Positions 6,535 through 13,540 of a DNA stretch of 31,658 nt are shown piece after piece. The stretch covers positions 1 through 31,658 of the forward strand of contig CAMOEE010000004.1 of the NCBI GenBank assembly GCA_946611835.1, in the 5' to 3' direction. How positions within the stretch are numbered: position 1 is the first letter of the stretch; every line of letters starts with the position of its first letter. Source of the stretch: an uncultured Treponema sp. GTDB taxonomy: Bacteria; Spirochaetota; Spirochaetia; Treponematales; Treponemataceae. The notes beneath the pieces were generated by a model that saw only the letters and a program-made list of their open reading frames with translations, had not been told where the DNA came from and ran no database searches. The position numbers and the translations under genes were made by a program.

Positions 6535-9468
6535 TTATTTTCTCTTTGCGACTTCATAGTTTCTTCGGCAGACTGACTTAAAATTGCATTGCAGGCAGTC
6601 CTCGTACAAGTCAACTTTTTCTGAATCAGGCGAGAATTTTTGCTCTGACACCAGTCTTTCAAATTCATCTGAATACTTTTCGAAGGCTTCCATGGTCGGC
6701 TTAAAATCTTCCTGAGAGCAGTTTGCCGTGTTTCTGTCGATTGCACAGTTTGATGAAGATTTTTTGATTGAGTAGAAGCGGGCGACATCGACATCCCCCA
6801 CGCTTTCGTTTGCGGCAATCAGAGAAATGTACATGGGCATCTGAAAATCACCCAGTTTTTCATTCTTAACCTTGATATCCTCGGCTTTGGGCATGGAAGA
6901 ATTTTTGTAGTCGATTATAGTCCAGCCGTCAGCCTCAAGATTCTTTTTCGCAGGTTTTAAGAGGAGGTCGATTTTTCCGTAGTAATTGTATTTTTTGTCC
7001 TCATTTTTTGCGGAATATGACTTTTCGACACCATACACGACGCATCCGCCATAGCCGAGAGTTTTTGTTTTCGTGTTTATGTTTGCACCGCTCGGCATAT
7101 TCGGCTGCAGGAAATCTTTAAGGAAGACGAGAATGGCCCTTGCAAGAGAGTCCAGCTGGGATTCAAGCATTTTCTGAGAGAGGGGGCTTTTTGAGTAATC
7201 CCTGCCCGAATCTTTTATGGCGGTAAGGGCGTGTTTTTTAAGAGTGGCAAGAATTTCTTCCTCATTCTCAAAAAGCCCTCCATTACAAACAGGAAGCGGC
7301 ATCTGGGATTTCTGGTAATCCTTCATAAAAAGCTCAAGGACTCTGTGATTTATGTTTCCCATGTCAAAAGTCTGCATTAAATCCGTGTCCAGGGATTCTT
7401 CTTCGAGGGAAAGAACGGAGGAGAAAATCCATTTTCGTGGACAGGGGAAGAATTTCTTCATGTCACTCTGGGTGATTACGATTTTTCCGTCTCTTTCTGA
7501 TTCCGGGAGATTTTTGCTCCTGTTTTCCACCAGCGTGAATTTCACTTTTTCAAGCAGCTTTGAGCCGGCTTCATCGTCCCTGGAATCACTTTCTTCTATA
7601 TTAAACGACTGGAAACGGGCGATATTGTCTTTCTGGGCCTTTGAAAGACGGAGGGGAGAGGCAAAAGGACGAGCCAGCATGTAATTTTTTTCGGCAAGGA
7701 TGAAATCTTCCTCATCAAGGCTGCTCTCATGGTCTTCAATTTGAGCAAGGGCATTGTGGCAGATTGCGAAGCCCGAGAAACTTTCCTCCGCATAGCTGAA
7801 GTGAGAGTTTGTCGCCGAATAAAGCCTTATAAAGGCCTTCGATGCGTTGAATTTTTTGTCATCATTTTGAAGGGCCAGCATCCGCCTTTTTTCTTCATTA
7901 AGGAAGCCGAGTTTTTTATACTGAATCTCAAGGTTCTTCTGGCTTGAATCAATCACGAACTGATGGGGAAAATATGCACCGGCCGTAAGCTTGTAGGGAT
8001 AAACGGAGATTCCCCTTTTCTGCTCCTGAGGAGTGTAGGATTTTTTTCCAAGCTCAGTGATGAAAAAGTCATAATGATTTGACACAGAAAGGGCTGTCTT
8101 TCCCTGGCCACAATATTCTTTTTCGACCTGGGCAAGCTCTTTCAGTTCCGTGATGCAACGACCAAGGATAGCGTCGGCAATCTTTGAGAATTCCTCACCC
8201 GCAAGATATTTATCCCTGAAAATCAGCCAGGCCTGGATAATCCCATCAAAAGAATTTGCCCTGCAGATTGCGGAAATGTCATGCTTTAAATCCCGGTAAA
8301 AATTAAGCTCCCGGTTGTTTTCGGATGAAGTCGCAGAAAGGGCAGCTTCCCAGGAGTCAAAATGCACTTTTCCCCCATCTGCCTGCTCGTCAAAACCGCA
8401 GATACAGCGCATCCTGTTTCCTTCCTGAATTAAATTTTCCCTCAAAACTTTCAGCTCTTTCTTCCAGGGAATGTACTCGTCAAGAAGAAGGGAACGCATG
8501 GATTCATAAGAAAAGCCTGTGTTAAAGCAGTTCTGAATTTCAGTAAAAACCTGGCCGGCCGTATTCTGAATCAGGGGAAAGCCCGCCCTGATAACGAACG
8601 GAACGCAATATTTTGTAAGCTCCCGCTCAAGATAAGGACGCAGGGTCTGTAAATCAGGAACGCTTAAAGTAACTTGGTCCCAGCGGACTTTTTCGCCCTC
8701 TTTTGAATCCTTATTGTCGCCTGCACACAGACGGCGAATTGCCAGAATCGTCCTTCTGAGCTCTTTGCGGGAGTCCGAATACTTAATGCAGGGAATCTTT
8801 TTCTCACCGCTCTCTTTGGGAAGGCTCACAATCGTTATGTCAGGGCATTTTTTGAAGACATCAATGTAGTCAGAATAATCCTCAAGAATCTCCGGGTAAA
8901 AAATGATGTAGTGCCTGCCTGTGGCCGAAAAATCAGGCTCCACCCAGCTGGGCTCGAAGAAATTGTTCTCGTCAAGAAAGACTTTGTATCTCTCGTAAAG
9001 GACAAGGTAATCCCTGTCCTCGTCATCCATCTTGTAATCAGGATGGGCCATAAGAGTCTTGTGCCAGAGATTCAGCGACTTCAGGATATTGGAAATCCAG
9101 TCAGCGAAAGAAGAGGCATCGCCCCGGAATTCGGGATTTATGAGTTTTTTGAAAATCGTCTCGCTTTCAGAAGATTCGGCATTCCGTGAAATCAGCGAGC
9201 TTACGAAAAACTTTCGCAAAATTGCGGGAATACTCACCCTGTCCTCTTCCTTTCCCCGAACCACTTCGCCCTTGAACTTGTCCCAGGCGGTAAAGCGTTC
9301 GAGAGGGACTGCCTGAACTCCGCTCTGTTCCGGATGAGTAACGCACCAGTCCGCCCATGAATTCATCACGACATCGGTTGAAAAAACAAAAACATTGTTC
9401 TGATCTCGGAGGGCTTCTTTAAAAAAAGAGCCGAGATTCTGCGCTTCAATAAACTTTTCTTCTGCCAT
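6535..9468 (-). CDS. addB: AddB-like helicase/nuclease subunit (PD-(D/E)XK nuclease with Fe-S cysteines)
   Basis: 977 residues, somewhat shorter than Bacillus AddB. The C-terminal third is a RecB/AddB nuclease domain: Cys at about 676 in SDMKKFFPCPRKW, GKIDLLL, then IIDYKNSS (about 852), and a C-terminal cluster DCLQCNFKSVC (about 956-965). The one-plus-three cysteine spacing is that of AddB, where a 4Fe-4S cluster staples the nuclease domain. No Walker A motif is seen at the N-terminus, so the helicase-like part is probably inactive, as in RecC-like partners. It is the first gene of an addB-addA operon. The ATG lies 6 bases after a TGC-TATAAT box and no Shine-Dalgarno is present, so the message is probably leaderless. 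Confidence 0.85.
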   Translation of the reverse strand: MAEEKFIEAQNLGSFFKEALRDQNNVFVFSTDVVMNSWADWCVTHPEQSGVQAVPLERFTAWDKFKGEVVRGKEEDRVSIPAILRKFFVSSLISRNAESSESETIFKKLINPEFRGDASSFADWISNILKSLNLWHKTLMAHPDYKMDDEDRDYLVLYERYKVFLDENNFFEPSWVEPDFSATGRHYIIFYPEILEDYSDYIDVFKKCPDITIVSLPKESGEKKIPCIKYSDSRKELRRTILAIRRLCAGDNKDSKEGEKVRWDQVTLSVPDLQTLRPYLERELTKYCVPFVIRAGFPLIQNTAGQVFTEIQNCFNTGFSYESMRSLLLDEYIPWKKELKVLRENLIQEGNRMRCICGFDEQADGGKVHFDSWEAALSATSSENNRELNFYRDLKHDISAICRANSFDGIIQAWLIFRDKYLAGEEFSKIADAILGRCITELKELAQVEKEYCGQGKTALSVSNHYDFFITELGKKSYTPQEQKRGISVYPYKLTAGAYFPHQFVIDSSQKNLEIQYKKLGFLNEEKRRMLALQNDDKKFNASKAFIRLYSATNSHFSYAEESFSGFAICHNALAQIEDHESSLDEEDFILAEKNYMLARPFASPLRLSKAQKDNIARFQSFNIEESDSRDDEAGSKLLEKVKFTLVENRSKNLPESERDGKIVITQSDMKKFFPCPRKWIFSSVLSLEEESLDTDLMQTFDMGNINHRVLELFMKDYQKSQMPLPVCNGGLFENEEEILATLKKHALTAIKDSGRDYSKSPLSQKMLESQLDSLARAILVFLKDFLQPNMPSGANINTKTKTLGYGGCVVYGVEKSYSAKNEDKKYNYYGKIDLLLKPAKKNLEADGWTIIDYKNSSMPKAEDIKVKNEKLGDFQMPMYISLIAANESVGDVDVARFYSIKKSSSNCAIDRNTANCSQEDFKPTMEAFEKYSDEFERLVSEQKFSPDSEKVDLYEDCLQCNFKSVCRRNYEVAKRK

Positions 9469-9474
9469 GGGAAG

Positions 9475-9503
9475 ATTATAGCATAAAAAAAACTTCTGTA
9501 GAC
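9475..9503 (-). promoter_or_regulatory. Extended -10 promoter of addB-addA, predicted leaderless start
   Basis: On the minus strand TATAAT (9480 down to 9475) is preceded directly by TGC, an extended -10. A weak -35, GTCTAC, is 17 bases upstream. Six bases (CTTCCC) separate the -10 from the ATG, which puts the expected transcription start on the A of the start codon. The -35 overlaps that of the divergent lrgA promoter. Confidence 0.6.
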
Positions 9504-9527
9504 ATCATTTCTGCTATGACCTATAAT
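9499..9527 (+). promoter_or_regulatory. Promoter of the lrgA-lrgB pair
   Basis: TAGACA (9499-9504), a 17-base spacer and TATAAT (9522-9527) give a near-consensus sigma70-type promoter. The expected start is around 9534-9535, only 4-5 bases before ATG 9539, and no Shine-Dalgarno is present. Confidence 0.65.
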
Positions 9528-9538
9528 TTCGCACAAAT

Positions 9539-9919
9539 ATGCGCTTAATTAAACAATTTTCGATTCTAGTCTTAGTATGTTTTGTCGGGGAAATTCTCCA
9601 TGCCCTGATTCCCCTGCCGGTTCCAGCCAGCATTTACGGTCTTGTGCTCATGTTCATCGCCCTTCAGTCAGGTTTTATGCCTCTTGATGCCGTTGAAGAA
9701 CTCTCTGACGGGCTTTTGGGCGTCATGCCGATTCTCTTTGTTCCATCTACCGTCGGTCTTATTCTCGCATGGCCGATTCTCAAGGTTCACTGGCTTGAAT
9801 TCACGATTATCGGTGTCGGAAGCACAATCGCAGTTTTCTTCGCTTCGGGCCATGTCACCCAGCTTGTGATTCGCCTCATCCGAAAAATTACGAATCAGCC
9901 ATCAAATCAGCAGGACTAA
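9539..9919 (+). CDS. lrgA: LrgA/CidA family membrane protein
   Basis: 126 residues, mostly hydrophobic, with about four predicted membrane segments. The LrgA/CidA family signature is recognisable (LHALIPLPVPASIYGLVLMF, then VEELSDGLLGVMPILFVPSTVGL). The family was described as holin-like in Staphylococcus. Several LrgAB-type pairs, such as Bacillus PftAB and the plant protein PLGG1, instead transport pyruvate or glycolate/glycerate. The next gene, 15 bases on, is its usual LrgB partner, which supports a two-subunit inner-membrane complex. The start at 9539 follows a promoter -10 by 11 bases, so translation is probably near-leaderless. Whether it transports organic acids or affects lysis cannot be told from the sequence. 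Confidence 0.88.
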   Translation: MRLIKQFSILVLVCFVGEILHALIPLPVPASIYGLVLMFIALQSGFMPLDAVEELSDGLLGVMPILFVPSTVGLILAWPILKVHWLEFTIIGVGSTIAVFFASGHVTQLVIRLIRKITNQPSNQQD

Positions 9920-9934
9920 AATTCAGGTGTCATT

Positions 9935-10636
9935 ATGCAGAATATTTCTGATTTTCTTACAAACTCGCTCTCATTCGGTCTTTTCATTTCACTCACATGC
10001 TATTGGATTGCGACAATCATCTACAGGAAAACAAAATTCTTTCTTTTTGCGCCTCTACTTGTAGCCTGTGCTCTCATCATTATTTTTCTTGTAGTATTCA
10101 AGGTTCCTTATGAAAGCTACCTCAAAGGCGCGAACTTTCTCTACTATTTGATGACTCCCTGCACGGTCGCGCTTGCAATTCCCCTTTACAGGCAGTTCTC
10201 AAAGCTCAGGGACAATGCCCCGGCTATTATTCTCGGAATCATCGCAGGAATTCTTGCCAACGCAATCCTCATTTTCTTCTTCTGCTCGATTTTTAAAATC
10301 AACCACAGTGAATACGCCTCGATTCTCCCCAAGTCAATCACTACACCAATCGGAATCGCCCTCTCAAACCAGAACGGCGGCATTGAGTCGGTCACGATTC
10401 TTCTGATTACAATCGCCGGAAACATGGCCAACATCTTCGGAGTCATTTTCTGCAGGATTTTCAGAATCACGGAGCCTGTCGCCCAGGGAGTCGCCTGCGG
10501 GACAAGCGGACACGCAATGGGAACGGCAAAAGCCCTGGAGATGGGTGAAGTTCAGGGAGCCATGAGCGGTCTTTCCATTGCCGTCTGCGGTCTTCTCACC
10601 GTTGTGATTGTGCCCTTCTTCGTGGATTTGATTTAG
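9935..10636 (+). CDS. lrgB: LrgB/CidB family membrane protein
   Basis: 233 residues with many hydrophobic segments, the normal LrgB length. The family signature is clear: LPKSITTPIGIALS in the middle and GVACGTSGHAMGTAKALEMGEVQGAMSGLSIAVCGL near the C-terminus (read as two adjacent blocks). It should form the membrane complex with LrgA and, by analogy with PftAB and PLGG1, may move pyruvate or related small organic acids. AGGTG at 9925-9929, five bases before the ATG, is a good Shine-Dalgarno, so unlike lrgA this gene is translated in the ordinary way. The stop codon overlaps the stop of the convergent sensor gene by four bases (10633-10636), and no terminator separates them. Confidence 0.9.
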   Translation: MQNISDFLTNSLSFGLFISLTCYWIATIIYRKTKFFLFAPLLVACALIIIFLVVFKVPYESYLKGANFLYYLMTPCTVALAIPLYRQFSKLRDNAPAIILGIIAGILANAILIFFFCSIFKINHSEYASILPKSITTPIGIALSNQNGGIESVTILLITIAGNMANIFGVIFCRIFRITEPVAQGVACGTSGHAMGTAKALEMGEVQGAMSGLSIAVCGLLTVVIVPFFVDLI

Positions 10637-12033
10637 CTCTGGTCAGCTTCCTTTTCAGCATTTTTATCGCCGGAAAGGGAATTCATCATCTTCGTGTAAA
10701 TCTGCTGAACCTGATTGGCCACATTCAGCTCGGTCGAGATTTTTTCTTTTTCGGCCGTCACTGATGTCAGGCTGGCAATATAGTCTTTAAGCGAAAGGGC
10801 CATGGCATTGATTCCGTTTGCCACATCACCAATCTCATCGTTGTCAAAAATCTGGGCCTTCTGGTCAAGATTGCCCCGGCTTATTTCCTGCACATCCTTT
10901 GTCAAAACTTCAAGCGGCCTGGTCAGCGAAATTGAGAATCTTCTGGTGACAAGCATTACAACGAGCAGGACAAGGACCAGAAAAAGAACGAAGACGATAA
11001 TCGCATAAAGAATGTGACGGTTCATGTCAAAAATCGGGGTCAGGACACTTTTTTTAGGAATGCAGAGGCAAAGTACCCACTCGGTTTTCATAATCGGAGC
11101 ATAGGCATAGTAATTTCCGTCCTCTGCCAGTTCTACTCCCATGTTGAGGCTCCTGAGTTTTCCCGTTATGGCAGAATCAATAGTGCTTGTCTTGAAAATG
11201 TTTTTTGATTCCCCGGAAGTGATTGTGTTTCCCTGTTTGTCGATAAGGAAAGCGTAGGAATCGGTAAAGCCAGTCATGTCAACGAGAGTCTGATAAAGTT
11301 TGTCGATATGAAGGTCAAGGCAGAAAGCCCCGGCAAAAATGTCCTTTTCATTATAGAAAGGGGCGTAGCAGCTTATCATAAGCCCACGGCCAATGGAGTC
11401 ACTGTAGACATCGGTAAAGCCTATGCTTTCAGAACTTTTCGCCTTTTTGTACCATTCTGACTGGAAATAATTGTAATAGTCCTCGCCCGAAGGCTCTTCT
11501 TCACCTTCATCATATCCTGAATCCCGGTCATAGCCTATGAGAAAACCACTTTCGCTTCCCGCATAGATATTCATACCGATGTCGCCGGTTACTTTGATTA
11601 CGGTGGAATAAATTTCTTCAAGGTTGCCCAAAAGGTTCATCTCTTCCCTGAAAGATTCGATTTTGTAAGATTCCCCGGCAAGACAGCGCTGGATTGCATA
11701 TTTTCCGGCATTCTCAGGATTTGGCGGCAGGACAGGATGGGGCTTGTAGTGATTTTTGTTCACATAGAGCCTGTGGGCATAATCAGAGAACATTTCCGCA
11801 AAATCAGTAATTCTCTCGATGTCGCCCTGAGCAACTTCAGCCTTATGAGTGATTAATGACATGAGGTTTTCTTCTGTCTGTCTGATAAGAGCCTGGGTGC
11901 TGCGGGAACGAATGCTCATCATGCCAAAAAGTCCCACAAAACTCGCCAGCAAAAGTGAGCTGCTGGAAATCAATATGGCCATATCACTGATTTTCTTTCT
12001 GATGGTTTTTCTCTTCTGTAACACGGGGTTCAT
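10633..12033 (-). CDS. dCache-HAMP membrane sensor with no output domain
   Basis: 466 residues. A membrane segment (about 18-42) is followed by a large extracytoplasmic region of dCache type, including YAPFYNEKDIFAGAFCLDL and YAFLIDKQGNTITSGES. A second membrane segment (about 341-365) precedes a HAMP domain (TRPLEVLTKDVQEISRGNLDQKA and following). The protein then ends after a short helix, VTAEKEKISTELNVANQVQ plus about 20 polar residues. In related proteins this helix typically leads into a SpoIIE/RsbU-type PP2C phosphatase, which is absent here. It could be a natural truncation or an adaptor that signals through a partner. The neighbour across a divergent intergenic region is the signalling operon starting at 12176. 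AAGGAG at 12040-12045 supports the start. Confidence 0.8.
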   Translation of the reverse strand: MNPVLQKRKTIRKKISDMAILISSSSLLLASFVGLFGMMSIRSRSTQALIRQTEENLMSLITHKAEVAQGDIERITDFAEMFSDYAHRLYVNKNHYKPHPVLPPNPENAGKYAIQRCLAGESYKIESFREEMNLLGNLEEIYSTVIKVTGDIGMNIYAGSESGFLIGYDRDSGYDEGEEEPSGEDYYNYFQSEWYKKAKSSESIGFTDVYSDSIGRGLMISCYAPFYNEKDIFAGAFCLDLHIDKLYQTLVDMTGFTDSYAFLIDKQGNTITSGESKNIFKTSTIDSAITGKLRSLNMGVELAEDGNYYAYAPIMKTEWVLCLCIPKKSVLTPIFDMNRHILYAIIVFVLFLVLVLLVVMLVTRRFSISLTRPLEVLTKDVQEISRGNLDQKAQIFDNDEIGDVANGINAMALSLKDYIASLTSVTAEKEKISTELNVANQVQQIYTKMMNSLSGDKNAEKEADQS

Positions 12034-12066
12034 GAAAGGCTCCTTTTACGAGGGATATTAAAGTTA

Positions 12067-12095
12067 ATTTTAATAGTAGATTTGCATTTTGTAAA
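12067..12095 (-). promoter_or_regulatory. Promoter of the dCache-HAMP sensor gene
   Basis: On the minus strand TTTACA (12095-12090), 17 bases, then TAAAAT (12072-12067) match a sigma70-type promoter. The leader of roughly 25-30 bases contains a strong Shine-Dalgarno, in contrast to the leader-poor promoters elsewhere in the window. Confidence 0.55.
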
Positions 12096-12123
12096 CGAAT
12101 TAATCGGATAATAATTATTCCAA

Positions 12124-12144
12124 AACTTTTCTTTGCGAAAAGTT
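12124..12144. promoter_or_regulatory. Perfect inverted repeat over the -35 region of the signalling operon
   Basis: AACTTTTC (12124-12131) and GAAAAGTT (12137-12144) are exact reverse complements around a 5-base centre. They cover the predicted -35 (12133-12138) of the operon promoter. A second 10-bp palindrome, AATAATTATT, lies at 12110-12119. Both are placed as operators would be; no regulator is identified. Confidence 0.45.
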
Positions 12145-12161
12145 ATCTGTCATGCTATAAT
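12133..12161 (+). promoter_or_regulatory. Extended -10 promoter of the six-gene signalling operon
   Basis: TTGCGA (12133-12138), 17 bases, TGC then TATAAT (12156-12161). The expected start near 12168 leaves an 8-base leader before ATG 12176. The only Shine-Dalgarno-like bases (AAGAG) would lie partly upstream of the transcript. Confidence 0.6.
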
Positions 12162-12175
12162 TTAAGAGTATTTAT

Positions 12176-13540
12176 ATGAAACACAATATCCTTGCAACTG
12201 TGCTGTTTTTTCTTGCATCTCTCACTCTCGCTGTCATCACACCAACTGTCCTTAGAACAAGCAGGGAGACAGAAATAAAAGGTCAGCTTATGGCCGGGCA
12301 CATTTACGACGAGTTACAATCCAGCCTTTTCCGCCCAATAATCATTTCAGAAGCAATGGCCACTGACAATCTTCTGCTTAACACCCTAAAAAACGAACGC
12401 TCTACCTCAAAAAAAGAAATGGAAGAGCTTATGTCTTCTTACCTTGCAGGAATAAAAGAAAATTTTGGTTATATTGCGGCCTTCGTCATTTCCACAGATA
12501 CACGCCGCTACTATACGCCAAATGGCATCGCAAAAATCATCGATCCTGAGTGCGACCCCTATGACATCTGGTACCAGGTTTTCCTAAACTCAGGCAAGAA
12601 AATGTCTCTGGATACAGACAGGGATCAGGTGAACGGCTACCGCTGGACAGTCTTCATCAATTCAAGGATATGCGACGAGAGTGGCAGGCTCATCGGTGTG
12701 TGCGGAGTCGGTCTTTTTATGGATGATTTACAAAAAATAATCGAGCATGAAGAAAAGGCCCACAATCTCAAAATAAATTTCATATCAAAAGACGGGCTTG
12801 TTCAGGTTGACACTGACTCTTCCAACATAGAGAACGCCTACATATCCGAAGCCATAACCGACAGGGCAGAAGAAAAAGAATTTACCTTCAGGCGCCGTTC
12901 TTCCGGGGGCTGGCGCATGGTACGCCTTATGCCTGAAGTTGACTGGTTCCTCGTCATACAGAAGTTCTCCAGAAGCGAAACCAAGAACTACATTTCCTAC
13001 ATAATCTTCCTTTATGTGATATTCGTCCTTTTTCTCGCCGTCAGCATTCAGAAAAAACCAAAGATGAACATCCACAGCCTCATAAAATCAGATGCCACAA
13101 AAGACCCCCTTACAGGTCTTCCCAACCGCAACTATGTCAGGGACAACTTTGGCGAGCAGGGCATTTTCAACACAACCCGCTACAAGTCTCTGGCCATGTT
13201 CGACATTGACTGCTTCAAGAGCATAAATGAAAACCGCAACGGAAACGAAATACTCCTTGGAATCGTCGCAATCCTTAATCAGGAAGTCGAAAACCGGGGT
13301 CTTGTCTTCCGCTGGGCAGGTGATGAATTCGTCTGTTTCCTCGAAATGGAAGTTCAGGAAGCCGAAAATGTATTCAAAAAAATCTGTAATCAGACCTTTG
13401 AGAAGCTTCAGGTGACAATTTCAGCAGGAATTGTCGAAGTCGACTTAACCGAAAGCATAAAAACCAATTACCATCGCGCCGTGCAGCTGTGTTATTCCGT
13501 CAAAGAAAAGGGTGGAAATGGAGTCAAAAGAAAGGCATGA
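12176..13540 (+). CDS. dCache-GGDEF diguanylate cyclase (AGDEF active site)
   Basis: 454 residues: an N-terminal membrane segment (about 5-25), an extracytoplasmic dCache sensor with the typical YDIWYQVFLNSGKKMSLDT and GRLIGVCGVGLFMDDL blocks, a second membrane segment (about 274-294), and a cytoplasmic GGDEF domain. The cyclase domain has DPLTGLPNRNY, FDIDCFKSINENRNGN and the signature AGDEF at 381-385. AGDEF is a known variant that can still make cyclic-di-GMP, so activity is plausible. The usual RxxD inhibitory site is absent. It is the first gene of the operon, and its stop overlaps the start of the hybrid kinase (ATGA, 13537-13540), implying coupled translation and a shared role. Confidence 0.88.
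   Translation: MKHNILATVLFFLASLTLAVITPTVLRTSRETEIKGQLMAGHIYDELQSSLFRPIIISEAMATDNLLLNTLKNERSTSKKEMEELMSSYLAGIKENFGYIAAFVISTDTRRYYTPNGIAKIIDPECDPYDIWYQVFLNSGKKMSLDTDRDQVNGYRWTVFINSRICDESGRLIGVCGVGLFMDDLQKIIEHEEKAHNLKINFISKDGLVQVDTDSSNIENAYISEAITDRAEEKEFTFRRRSSGGWRMVRLMPEVDWFLVIQKFSRSETKNYISYIIFLYVIFVLFLAVSIQKKPKMNIHSLIKSDATKDPLTGLPNRNYVRDNFGEQGIFNTTRYKSLAMFDIDCFKSINENRNGNEILLGIVAILNQEVENRGLVFRWAGDEFVCFLEMEVQEAENVFKKICNQTFEKLQVTISAGIVEVDLTESIKTNYHRAVQLCYSVKEKGGNGVKRKA

Noticed and set aside
6519..6818. N-terminal extension of addA by 100 residues from an upstream ATG at 6818
   Set aside because: It overlaps addB coding sequence in another frame, is low-complexity in composition, and a good ribosome site with ATG at 6518 lies just before the helicase domain.
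13489..13536. Earlier in-frame ATG for the hybrid kinase
   Set aside because: It would add 16 basic residues inside the previous gene. The ATGA overlap at 13537 leads straight into the membrane segment and is the common arrangement.
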